A stretch of 64,000 nt of DNA, from the NCBI GenBank assembly GCA_019973155.2, contig BPQB01000114.1:1-64000 (forward strand). Reading direction: 5' to 3'. A model generated the notes under the pieces. The model searched no databases and was not told the origin of the DNA. It saw only the letters and a list, made by a program, of their open reading frames with translations. The stretch comes from Phanerochaete sordida (lineage: Eukaryota > Basidiomycota > Agaricomycetes > Polyporales > Phanerochaetaceae). Shown in pieces: positions 49,561 through 59,801 of the stretch (position 1 is the first letter of the stretch; every line of letters begins with the position of its first letter). A program made the translations under genes and the position numbers.

Positions 49561-51960
49561 GCAGACTTAGCTGGCCGAGCAAGAGAACGCGTCGGCTCGA
49601 AGGCTCGGTCGTTCGTAGGCGCTCGGCGAACGCTTCAATCTAGATCTCGGGATCGGCATCTCTTTCCCCACGATATACTCGCGTCGCCGCCGTCTCTCCT
49701 TCCGTCCCCGCCAGTAGCCTCCCTCCTCCTTCCCATGGACGGCATCCGACCTTGTGCATCCCTCACTTGGCAACATAATATTGCTGCACCGACAGCACCG
49801 ATCGCTGTCGCAGCAGCTGCCGCAAGTGCCGCAAGCACGGCACCCCGACCACATTAATTCAACGTTCACATTCCCCGCACCCGCCCTGCCATGCTTGGAC
49901 CAGATGCTGCCTTTCGCCTGCCCTGATGCCTTGGACCTCCTTGCCGTCTGTTACACTCCATGAACCCCGCTCTTTACAGATGGGAGGCAACTCGCAACTG
50001 TCAGGCCAACAAGGCGCAATGTGACGGAGGTCGGAGCGGTGGGACGATTGGTCGTGGGACTCGAGCCATGCGAAGGTGAGTAATAACGTCCACTCATCCA
50101 TATGTGTCCCTGAGTCAATGTCAGACGAGAGCCATGTTCATGCGAGGATTCTCTTCTCAACATTCGACTCACAGACACCGTCCATCCCGAGCCGTGCCCG
50201 CGAGACGCATGCGCAAACGACCACTGAGGAATCCTTCAAAGCTTCATCCGTCACTTCGTACTGCAAGATTTGACAAAGAGCGCGCTCAGCAGGACTAGGA
50301 ACGCGCTCACGAAGAACACCTTTGTAACGGAAAAGCGCACGGATGACCTGGGCGACGTCGTGCGTCAGCTCCGCCCCAGCTCTAGTGTCTCTGTCATCTT
50401 GAGATCTAGGTTGGTCGCCGTGTGGACGCGAAGGAAGCGACCATCCTCATGGTGCAGAAGATGCGTTTGCGTGCACCTGAGAGACGTGCGCTGGGGTGCG
50501 CCGCTCGACCAAGTCACCACCCGGCGCGCGGAAGCTGGTGCTGGGAAGCAAGAAATGCGGAGCGAAGACGCGACAGATGATGAAGGGGAGCGCCAGATCG
50601 CGACTCGCAGAAGGGACGCGATGCGTAGGGTGACGGTGAATGGCGGCGAGGAACAGTACGGGATCGACTGGTGGAGTACCTGCCGCTAGCACGAGGGGGA
50701 TAAGGAGAACAACAGGCCCCTCATGCGGTCAAGAGTACGTCCGTCATTCAAACTGAGACAGCCCCTGCTCAATCTTCCGCGACTAGCATCGGAGCCTTTC
50801 ACTAGATCTAGGTGGATGTCGAGCTACGGGTCTGCGTCAGCTCGCTCGGCGTGAGCAGATTGTCGTTTGCAGTTGTAGGTATTTGGACTTGTGATTTGCG
50901 TTCCCACCGGCTCATGAGCCCGCAGCAGCCCGCTTGTTTAAGCAGCCTCCAGCAGTCCCACACAAGGACATTCCGCCGCTGTCCACGGCGCTCTCACCTC
51001 CGCCTCAGCCGACAATGTGTCCGGTCAGCGGCACCCCGACGTTTGCCCCAAGCATTCTCACCGCCACCGGCTCCGAACGTGGCGTAAACGCATTCCTTTC
51101 CGCGCCGTTGAAGCCGTTCGAGCTGCCTGCAGAGCTGCACATCTCCATCGGCCTGCGCGCAACGGAGAGGATGCGCTAGATCATGCACGTCAAATCCCTC
51201 GCGCCTCGAGCCCGTCCGAGGCACAAATGATGGTATCATCGGTACAAACGCGCCGCTGAAGGTGAAGAACAAGAACGCGAAGGCGAAGAACAAAGAAGAA
51301 GAGAAGCCCGTGCGCAACTCTACGAGCAGCTTCGAGGACGACGGCGCGTCGCACACGTAGAACACGAGCCGCCCGCCAGCCTCAACCAGAGGCCGAGCAA
51401 GTTCTCGTCCGGCGGCCTTATGCCGGGCGCGCTGCGCCTCGGACGCCCCGTGCGCTCCCGGCCGGGGAAGTCCACCACCACGAGCTCGCACGACCTGCAC
51501 GCGCTCACCCGTGTGCCTCCCCTGCTGGACATGGCGCTCGTGTATCTCGCGGCGCGGACCATGCGCCACGCGTTGGTCTACTGCGTGTCGAGCGCGGGCT
51601 CGTCGCTGCGCGGAGCATGACGAGCGCCATCTTCGGCTTCGGCGAGGGCGTGCGGGGTCTTGGTCCTCTGGCCGCGCAGGTCCGAGTCGACGAGCTCGCC
51701 GAGCGCGCGCTAGGACGAGGAGTACCTGCAGGGCGGCCGCAGCTGCAGACGCCTGAGTCGCGCGACAGCAGGCGTAGCGCGGAAAACCCTCGGCGCACAA
51801 CCCTCGTGTAGACCTTTCTCATCCACGGGATGCATTGAAGAGGAACTTTGTCAAGAGCGCTGTCGAGGTCAAGTTCGAGGCGCTCGTCCATTCTGTGGTC
51901 CGCAAACATTTACGTCTTCTTGCACGTCCACTAACTGAAGCCGTCTGTCTTTAGGAGATG
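49560..51960 (+). pseudogene. Relic P, copy 5
   Basis: Pairs with 34600-37270: GGGACGATTGGTCGTGGGAC near 50040, GAGCCGTGCCCGCGAGACGC near 50186, and GTGAAGAACAAGAACGCGAA near 51262. The complement of 51250-51330 reads a Phe-rich hydrophobic stretch (RTGFSSSLFFAFAFLFF), comparable with 36370-36420. Open frames are not conserved between copies. Confidence 0.4.
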
Positions 51961-52340
51961 CGCGACGGACGCCTGCTGCCGGACCGGCCAGGATTGACTC
52001 ATGTTTCGTGTACGTCCTCAAGAACGCACCAGAGCTTCAATTTGTACACATCGATCCGCCTCATTGTGCAACCGCTATGTCTGAGCCTTGACGGTACTGT
52101 GGCGTCGCGCTGTCTAGCTGCTCGACGGAGCGTACGAGGACGGCAACTGCGTACCCCAGAGAGTCGTCCCTCCACTCACCCATTTGGTCGCCGTCTGGTT
52201 ACCTCTCGCATGGCTACATTCTGCCATCCCCACGGGAGCAAGCTACCAGCTGGAACAACTCGACCCGCCATCAACCCGCGTGCACGACGGATGATTGTAA
52301 GCCTCGTACGCACGCGTCCTGTGCCTTTGGATGTGTAGCT
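51960..52340. other. Spacer, possible relic P tail
   Basis: No gene can be supported. A few short motifs recall the end of relic P, but the match is too weak to assign. Confidence 0.3.
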
Positions 52341-53130
52341 GTGTCGCATGCTTGCCCCAGTACTATTCCTCCCCCCCCCCCCCCTTTTGATAAAACGTCT
52401 AGTGTTGATAATTCCACTGTCCCTCCTTCACCACCCATCCTTCCGGGCTGGAAATTATTTTTAAGAGAGATCAATCCCTAAGGAGCATGCCTGTGTGGTC
52501 GAACAGATGGAATTCGGGTATACGGAGGTAGTGGATTTCTAACAAGACTGGCTGGAGGCTTTATCAGAACTAAGCGCCGATTTGTTCGGCTCCGTGACAG
52601 CGATTGCACAGACGATCTTCTCTCAAACTGTGTCTGAACCTTCATAGAGTGGTTTACTTTTGATTCTGCTAGCTTCTTTGTGCCTCTCTGGCCTCGTTGT
52701 TGCATGAGTCACCGAAATCCAGCATTCGAGGGGATGCGACTGCATTAGCGCCGGATCATGGACCAATCCCCTAAGCGCGATCGTGGCTTATTACGGAAAT
52801 TTGTCGATAATCAAATTATCATCACTGGTCTCGAACAGACCTGCTGTTCTGCAATGTCTATTGCCCTCGTCGAAGCCCATCTAAAATCAAGGTAAAAATA
52901 TGGGAGCGTAGCCAGAGGTTTGTTACATCGAGCTGGGACCACTGTTTGAGGTGAAAGGGGAGCAGGAGTGACGGGCAAGCGGAAAGGTCCAAAGTATTAT
53001 CAAAAGGGGGTGGGGAATAGTACAAGGCAGCGTTGGTTCCCATACTGTACCCGCCGCTTCCAGCCTGTTGATGGGCTGAAATATCATCAATTGATTGTCC
53101 TATTCCTTGTATGCGTATGAGAGGCCTCCC
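52340..53130. other. AT-richer non-coding block with a poly-C tract
   Basis: A run of about 15 C at 52370-52384 is followed by T4 and about 740 bp visibly richer in A/T than the rest of the array. It has no conserved open frame and no partner elsewhere in the window. It could be a solo LTR or other transposon end, but I found no convincing TG...CA ends or target duplication. Confidence 0.35.
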
Positions 53131-53467
53131 AAAACTTCATGCAGGCAACTATAACTGCATCTCCATGAATCACACCTTATGAACGTGAGAAGCGGCATGC
53201 GAGGACCAGCCCAGTCCGCCGTTCTGCAAGGATATTTCCCGGAGCATGACAGAGAAACAGGAACGGCGCACAAACTGCACGGACGGAATATGCGTCGCGA
53301 AGCGCATCCAAGGTTCGACGCGGTGGGCTGCCTCGTGTCAAGCGGTCGTACTTTCTGCCACGAGCCCCATCACACAGCGGCCTCGCCCTGCGGATGCACC
53401 TCACATCCACCCGTCACCGGCATTGCAGCTCATCCTACCGTCACCTGCGCATCCACCCTCGCCTATT
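53130..53467 (+). promoter_or_regulatory. 5' flank of array gene 6
   Basis: About 340 bp ahead of the ATG at 53468, with a CA/CT-rich run just upstream as in the other copies. A weak echo of the other 5' flanks (GAAACAGGAACGGCGCACAA near 53250) is all I see. Confidence 0.35.
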
Positions 53468-56205
53468 ATGCTCTTCTGGCAAAGTCCGCCATCGACGCAT
53501 CCTCATGACATTTACGCCCGCAGCTTTCAAGGTCTTGGCTACGGCTACCCTCTGCTATACCCAGAGCCCGATCCCGTCGACGGCGAGGTCCAGATCGCTG
53601 ATGTCGGGTTCTTTCGCGAGGGCGCCTTCATACGCCTGTTCAACCTTGACACTTCGACACAGGAGAAGGCAGTCAAGGGCCAAGATCATCTCGATTTGGA
53701 ACAATTCCCTTTGGAGCATCCTATCAAAATCAAACACACCTCGGCTAAGATCTTCCCTGGCGACCTGTGCAGCCACGGAGTTCAGAAGATGGATGTGAGG
53801 CTGGAGGCCGATGCGTGAGTTTTCGAATCCTCGCGGTGTGTACCATTGACCGACGGATTGACAGAGCTCCTAGCCTGGGTATCTCCGCGGGGCTACAGGC
53901 CTCGTTCATCTGCAAACAGGCATATGGTGCGGTCCTAACGCTGAAGAGCCCTGCGCACGCCGAGGAGGTCATTGTCAGTCACCATCTGCGTCGCTACATC
54001 CTGCGGAACGTCGACCGGTACTACGATTACGCGACACAGGAGCTCGGGCATGTCGTTAAACAGCGGGACATGGTATTTGTTACCGGATGGACGAAAACGA
54101 AGCCAGATTGGGCAGCCACTGTTCTCAGCTCTCAACGGATCTCGAGCTCAGAGGTCTCTCTAGGAGTTCATGCTACCGGCAGTACGGGTGCTCATGTAGG
54201 AGGCTCCCGAGATCGTTTGATGACGATGTCGCCAATCCCGCGGTATGGAAGACAGTACGCCCCTAACTCTCCGCGCACCGTTCCCGAGGATATCAAGGAG
54301 GACCAGTGCCTGTTTGTGAGGCGGCTGAGGGTCCGGCGGCGGCTGTTCACGAAGATTGTGGCCGGTGCGGGATATCACCATCTTCCGCACCTCGACGGCA
54401 GACATAGCGCTTTGGGCGAGGAGGGTTTCGCGGCAGAGGACAGAAACGCAGAGCCTGTAGAGCTCTGGATTAAGTCTGGCGGCGAGGTATGTCCCTAGTG
54501 CCCAGAAGATTGTTGATATAATGTTTTGCTAATCACGAGATGCAGGGTACGGCTCCTGACCACCTCGACATCCTGCTCGCCTACATACTTCAGGTGAGCT
54601 CATTAGAACCTGTGCGACATATTGGGTCATGAATGAAGTCCTTGTCCAGTCTCCTGATGTTATCGTGGCAATTGCGAGCGATGACGAAATTGAAAGTCTG
54701 CTTGTATGTCATGCGTTCGCTTCTAGCTCATCTTAGTTGGCTTACCTGCCGAAAGGCCGGTCAGCATGTAGTCGACTTTGCGAGCTGGCTGCGTCAAGCG
54801 CGTTTACCAGTAGAGATTAACGACCACGGTGGTACGTACTGTGCCGATAAGATCCTATATCTGATCATGATATTGTCTGCTGTAGTCGGATGCCTTCGGC
54901 CAGAAGAACTCATTTCCCACCAGCAGGAGCGTAGATTTGCGCGTCCGCCTATCACGGCCGAAAACCTCAATGACTGGCCGCAGATCACTCGGAAGGACGC
55001 AGGTGTCTTGACGGACAGCAAAATTCTGCTTGGGCTGACGCAGTCGAAGGCCTGCCCTGTGAAGTACAAGGCAGTAGCCTTCGGGAACTCTAATACAATG
55101 AAAAGTAAGTGATATACTCCTTGCCTTTCAGATGCGAGGAAGGCAGAATACTTAGATGCAGTACTGATATCGCCTCACGGCTACAGTTAACAATTCCCGC
55201 TGTGTCTCCATATCCGCCGACGGCAAGCTGCTCGCAGCGGCGACCGACAACACGATCTTGGTGTGGAGACTTCAGGACGGCCTCACCGTCCAACGGCTTA
55301 ATCGAGACGGGCATACAAACATCATCCGGCAGGTCGCTTTTTCGCCAGACGGCCAGCACGTGCTCTCGGGAGCCGAGGACAATCTTGCGCTCCTCTGGAG
55401 CGTGAAGACCGGCGACGTCATGCGCCGCTTGGAGGGGCACGAGAATCCTGTCCTCTACGTCTCATTCTCCCCTGACGGCACGCAGATCGCGACTCGCTCC
55501 AAGGATTCCCTGAGAATATCGGACGCCTTCAACGGTGGTCTGCTCCATACCATTACAGATCTCAAGCTAGAGCTCAGCGGCGAGATCTTTTTCCCTCTGG
55601 GTGGCTCCCGCATAGCTGCGGTATCAAACCCCTCGATGGAAGACACGACGGTGGTGGTCTTGGACTGCCGTACGGGCGGGCGCCTCGCGACGCTGCGCAA
55701 GCAGAACATCCGGTGCATTACATTCTCGCCCGAGGGCGACCGCATCGCGTCAGGGTTCGAGGACGGCAGCGCGTGCGTGTGGGACGCGGCGAGCGGCAAG
55801 GTGCTGCTTGATCTGAAGGAGCACACGGACTGGGTCCGGGAGGTGGTATTCTCGCTAGACGGCGGCGAGGTCGCGACGGCGTCCGATGACGGGACGGTCG
55901 TAATGTGCGACTCACGCACTGGCGAGCGGCATCTCACGTTCCGCGTCGGGAGCATCAGGGGCAGGGACGATGAGATAGTGCTGGCCATGGCGTTCTCTCC
56001 GAGGAACGATTTCATAGCGTGTGGCGCGGCCGATGGCTGCGTTCGTGTCTGGAACCGCAAGACCGGCACTTTTGTGACAGCGTTCCAGGGACATACTGAC
56101 TGGGTTCAGTGTGTGATTTTCACACCGGATGGGTGGAACGTCTTGTCGTATGGAAATGATCGCGTCGTACGGCGGAGCATTTGTGACGCGCTACGGCTCT
56201 CATAG
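53468..56205 (+). CDS. Array gene 6: divergent member, WD40 propeller protein, 794 aa
   Basis: Exons 53468-53814, 53865-54486, 54546-54593, 54650-54703, 54756-54831, 54886-55104, 55187-56205; 794 codons plus TAG. The most divergent N-terminus: GYGYPLLYPEPDP, then REGAFIRLFNLD. The second domain has FICKQAYGAVLT, MVFVTGWTKTKPDW and QCLFVRRLRVRRR. The exon 5 acceptor is AAAG at 54755, kept because it preserves the 76-nt exon and AGQHVVDFASWLRQ. Two WD40 blades have lost their Trp: LRISDA where others have LRIWSA, and VVRRSICDALRLS where others have VVRLWSVRDALRLS (one codon shorter). The gene may therefore be drifting, although the frame is intact. Followed by the tail repeat. Confidence 0.85.
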
Positions 56206-56585
56206 GGTCCGGACACGTGAACCGCGTATTTACTGGGTGTTATTGTCTCTCGGGGCTCGAGCGGTTCCTGAGTGCAGGGCAGCGTACTACACCCGCGTGT
56301 ATCCTGAATCGCAGCAAGGTATCGATCTCTGTCGCCTCTAGTTATTCCTTACCAATCAAATAGATCTTGGATTCATGGACAACGGACGCCGTCCACAGCT
56401 AGCGTCGCAACATTTCGTACTTCTCACTTTTTGGTGTGCACCGCGAAGATATGACGGCAGACATTTGTGAGGTTCGAATCAAGTGCATGGCCCTGCAGGC
56501 ATACTTGTAGACTGCGCAGTATGGAGCACCGTTGTACATGTAAGACGTGCGTCGGGCCTGGACTACAGGCGCCGATTAGAATGGG
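56206..56585 (+). repeat. Conserved 3' flank ('tail'), copy 6
   Basis: Shortened copy; CTCGGGGCTCGAGCGGTTCC near 56251 and the CGCAACATTTCGTACTTCTC stretch near 56405 match the other tails. It marks the right end of the array. Confidence 0.5.
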
Positions 56586-57225
56586 CACAGTACTCTTCGG
56601 TTCCGTCCCCATGACGCGTGGTCGAGCAGCACGTGATGCTCATTATTATACGCGTCTCCCTCTCCTCGAGCAAATCGGCCTTGTTCGTGACCACCACCAG
56701 TTTTCTGACATGCGTCATCGCGCTCTTCACGACCATTCACATATTCACCATGTCTCACTACTTGGTCAGTAAGGTCTGATTTCAGGCGCTACCTGCCTCC
56801 AGGTGCAAAACGTGTCGGACTCTGCAGCTATCACCCACGCCAAGCTTTCAGGAGGATCTATCCCAGAAGCACAAGCATTAATTGCGGTCTGAGCAGTAAG
56901 TGTTCTTCTCGGTCGCTCCGACGTGTCACTCGGAGTCTCTGCTGCAGATATCCGTACCTGACGCCGTTGCCTCGTTACAGCCCGCGTCTCAGACCATGTA
57001 ACGTCCTGCTTCGCCTATCAGAGTTTTGCTTTACATTTGCTGGTACAGGGGTTGTCTTAGGATGCGCTGCGATCTTACAGGCTTCATGATAGGTATCTGC
57101 AGGGTCAGCCTCGTGCGTGGAGCGCGACTCTAGACGATCGAATCGGCATAGACCCATACGTATAAGACTTAGCGACTCCTCCATGCCTCTCCTAAATCCC
57201 TCTCAACACTTCACTCAAGGCTCTC
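56585..57225. other. Spacer between the array and the F-box genes
   Basis: No gene or repeat seen. The last part before 57226 should hold the promoter of the first F-box-like gene; no element is identifiable. Confidence 0.4.
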
Positions 57226-58251
57226 ATGAACCACTTTGCCATTGAGACCTGGCTGCAAGTCCTCAAGCTCGCTTGCACGGATGGCGGCTACACCGGCCGC
57301 TCGCTGTCTCTCGTCTGCCGGAAAATGCGAGACATCGTAGAGCCCATTCGCTTTCAGACCGTCTCTCTCGTCGACGCAAAGAAGCTCAAGGCCTTCGTCC
57401 GTATCATCGACGCTCGAAACATGTCAGCAAGCATCCATCATCTCCTAATCTTCACCAATCCGCGCACCGAAGGAGATGACAAAGGGAGGCCGATTAGCGT
57501 TGATTACCCTGAGGAACAGCGCAGGGTAGCGGAGCTGAGACAAATCATTGACAAGCTGCTCTCGGTGGCGGCGCCTCACGTGAGGACCCTCGTGATACAA
57601 GAGTTCCGATACCACCTCCTTTCGTCCGACTTCACGTTCCCTGTCCTCCACGATCTCACCATTGACGAGGCGGATTTTGACTCTCTCCCAGACCGATCAC
57701 ACTTTCCATCGCTGAGGCGCCTACACGTCAGCTCCTACTCTGCCGTCCGCGAGCGCGACTTCTGGTCAGCCCTCGCGCACTTCGCGCCGGCCTTGACGCA
57801 CCTCAGTCTCTCGGGCGTCAGCCAGGACACCGAGATCTCCTCCTACCTGCGCGTGCTCCTGCGCATCCCGGCAGGCAAGTGGCCGGACAATCTCGTCATC
57901 CTCGGTGCAGATAGCGAATACGGCGCAGACATCTGCCCGGCAGACGATGGAGACTCCGAGGCCGCCGCGGTCGCAGAGAGGCTCCCCGTGCTGCGGCACG
58001 TCGTTGTACAGCCCCTTGACTACCAAAACCAGTACGACGGCTGGTGCGGAACCGGACGCCTCAAGCATGCGGTCATGATGAAGGGGCTGCGAAGCATCGC
58101 GGAGGCGTCGGCGCGCGGAGAGGGCGTCGGGAAGCTACGCCTCATGCCCGAAGGCCTTGAGTATGCCTTCGGGGACGCGTGGGAGGACTGGCGGGACTTG
58201 ATGGATGGCGGTGTCGGTCCGTGGGCTTCGGGCCACGAAGGCAACATGTAG
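57226..58251 (+). CDS. F-box-like protein 1, 341 aa, single exon
   Basis: Intronless frame from ATG 57226 to TAG. The N-terminus is a short F-box-like segment: ETWLQVLKLACTDGGYTGRS then LSLVCRKMRDIVEPIRFQTV (residues about 7-45). This is the pattern seen in many basidiomycete F-box proteins, where Skp1 would bind. The rest has scattered Leu-rich strand and helix units (FPSLRRLHVSSY, ALTHLSLSGVSQDTEIS) like a degenerate LRR domain. It ends DWRDLMDGGVGPWASGHEG. First of three tandem relatives. Likely role is a substrate adaptor of an SCF ubiquitin ligase, inferred from the family only. It lacks the short terminal exon suggested for the next two. Confidence 0.8.
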   Translation: MNHFAIETWLQVLKLACTDGGYTGRSLSLVCRKMRDIVEPIRFQTVSLVDAKKLKAFVRIIDARNMSASIHHLLIFTNPRTEGDDKGRPISVDYPEEQRRVAELRQIIDKLLSVAAPHVRTLVIQEFRYHLLSSDFTFPVLHDLTIDEADFDSLPDRSHFPSLRRLHVSSYSAVRERDFWSALAHFAPALTHLSLSGVSQDTEISSYLRVLLRIPAGKWPDNLVILGADSEYGADICPADDGDSEAAAVAERLPVLRHVVVQPLDYQNQYDGWCGTGRLKHAVMMKGLRSIAEASARGEGVGKLRLMPEGLEYAFGDAWEDWRDLMDGGVGPWASGHEGNM

Positions 58252-58678
58252 GCAGAGAAGCCGTCCAGACTGCGGGCTGTACGTCTTTCATTTATTGTGT
58301 TACGATGAGTTCTGACTGCGCTCTAGACATGCCGTGTTTCGCGACCAGTGTTCTGTCTTGTAAATGGGAGGCTCTACTGTGCAGCGAAGGTTCTTTCCGC
58401 GCTTGCTATCTCGTCTCATGGATAGGTAGCAAATGAAGTGTAGTTGTACGCTCAGCGCGCATATATGTAGGTTGATTGAGCTCAGATCTCAACAATTCGA
58501 CATATGACGAGTATTTCGATTGCGGCTGTGCACAATATTACTGCAATTTGATTGTAGCTGTACGCGATTGGGAGCAATAGCAGTGCGCTGTGCCTTACAT
58601 CTACTCTTCATGAGGATGCTCATATAATCGGCAGTTCCCCTCATTTTGTCCAGGAACCCCTTCCCCATCCCGAGCGAC

Positions 58679-59801
58679 ATGGAACACTTTCCTATCGAGC
58701 TCTGGCTCAAGATTCACTCGCTCGCTAGCACAGACGGCGGATACACAGCATGCTCCTTGCGGCTGGTATCGCGTCGTATGCGAGCCATCGTAGATCCGGT
58801 ACGCTTTACCTCTGTCTCTCTCGTCAACGAACGACAGTTACTTGCTTTCGCTCGTCTTCTATCTACACACAGCCGGAAGGCATCTGCGCAACTATCTTCC
58901 CTCATGATTCCACATCTTCTGGTGGCCGTTCCAACGCGCTATTGGGGGATGGATGCAGAGGAAAGGGACAAGGCCTCGCGCCGGCAGGAAGCCATCCGCA
59001 AGCTACTTGCTGCGGCTGCACATTCACTGCGGACTCTCACATTATATTGGACCGCTCTCGACCTCGTGGCATCCGAACTCGCTTTCCCGCTCCTCGAGGA
59101 TCTGTCCGTCGAAAGATTCGACTCAATAGGGAGGGGCCTCCCGATCCTCCCATCCCTCCACCGCCTGCACCTGACTCAGTACTTCGGCTGGTCAGGTTTC
59201 TGGCCGCTTCTTGCAAGCGTTGCTCCTGCGCTCACCCACGTCCGCCTCACCGGCCTTAGCCAGGATACAGAGCTCGCTCGATTTCTGCGCAACCTTTTCG
59301 ACCTTCCTGTCCCAGCGAACGCAGAAAGCGTTATGACACCCGGGCTAGTCCCGCCATACCCTCCCGGTACCCCCGAGGCCGCGGCCGCGAAGATGCTTTC
59401 CAGCCTGCGCACAGTCATCGCGGAGCCTGTCGAGTACACCAGCAACAGCGTATACGCCGACGGCTTAGTCACGAATCTGCAGATGAAGGCTGGACTGGCC
59501 GTCGCTGCGAACGAGTGCAGACAGGGCGCGGGGAAGGGCATGCTCTATATTCTGCCCGACACTTTCGAGTACTTGGTTAGCGAGGCGTTGCGGGAGTGGC
59601 TTGAGCTCGTCGAGGGCGGAAGTGGACCATGGGCTACCACCGAGGAGCACGCTACCAGGTGTCATATTGGCTGTGAACCCACCATAATAGATTCTATCAA
59701 TTATGGTGAGTTCGCATAGTCCTTGCTTTGGCCTCGAGCAGCCTTTGCAGCGCATTGTCACTCGCAGGCTGATTTTTGCTTCTCTAGCGTTCCGCCTGTA
59801 A
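58679..59801 (+). CDS. F-box-like protein 2, about 346 aa
   Basis: Start ATG at 58679 (MEHFPIELWLKIHSLASTDG), matching genes 1 and 3. F-box-like segment to about residue 45 (RLVSRRMRAIVDPVRFTSVS), then an LRR-like body (ALTHVRLTGLSQDTELARFL), ending EWLELVEGGSGPWATTEE. A GTGAGT donor at 59706 is in the same relative place as the donor in gene 3. Splicing 58679-59705 to 59788-59801 (branch GCTGATT, CTCTAG) gives a tail ending AFRL and TAA. Reading through the donor stops at 59719 and gives the same length. Probably a Skp1-binding adaptor; substrate unknown. Confidence 0.78.

Noticed and set aside
139..56205. Classification of the six genes as NLR (NACHT-WD40, HET-E type) proteins
   Set aside because: No Walker A/B, NACHT or NB-ARC motif occurs in any exon; only the WD40 part and tandem arrangement are alike.
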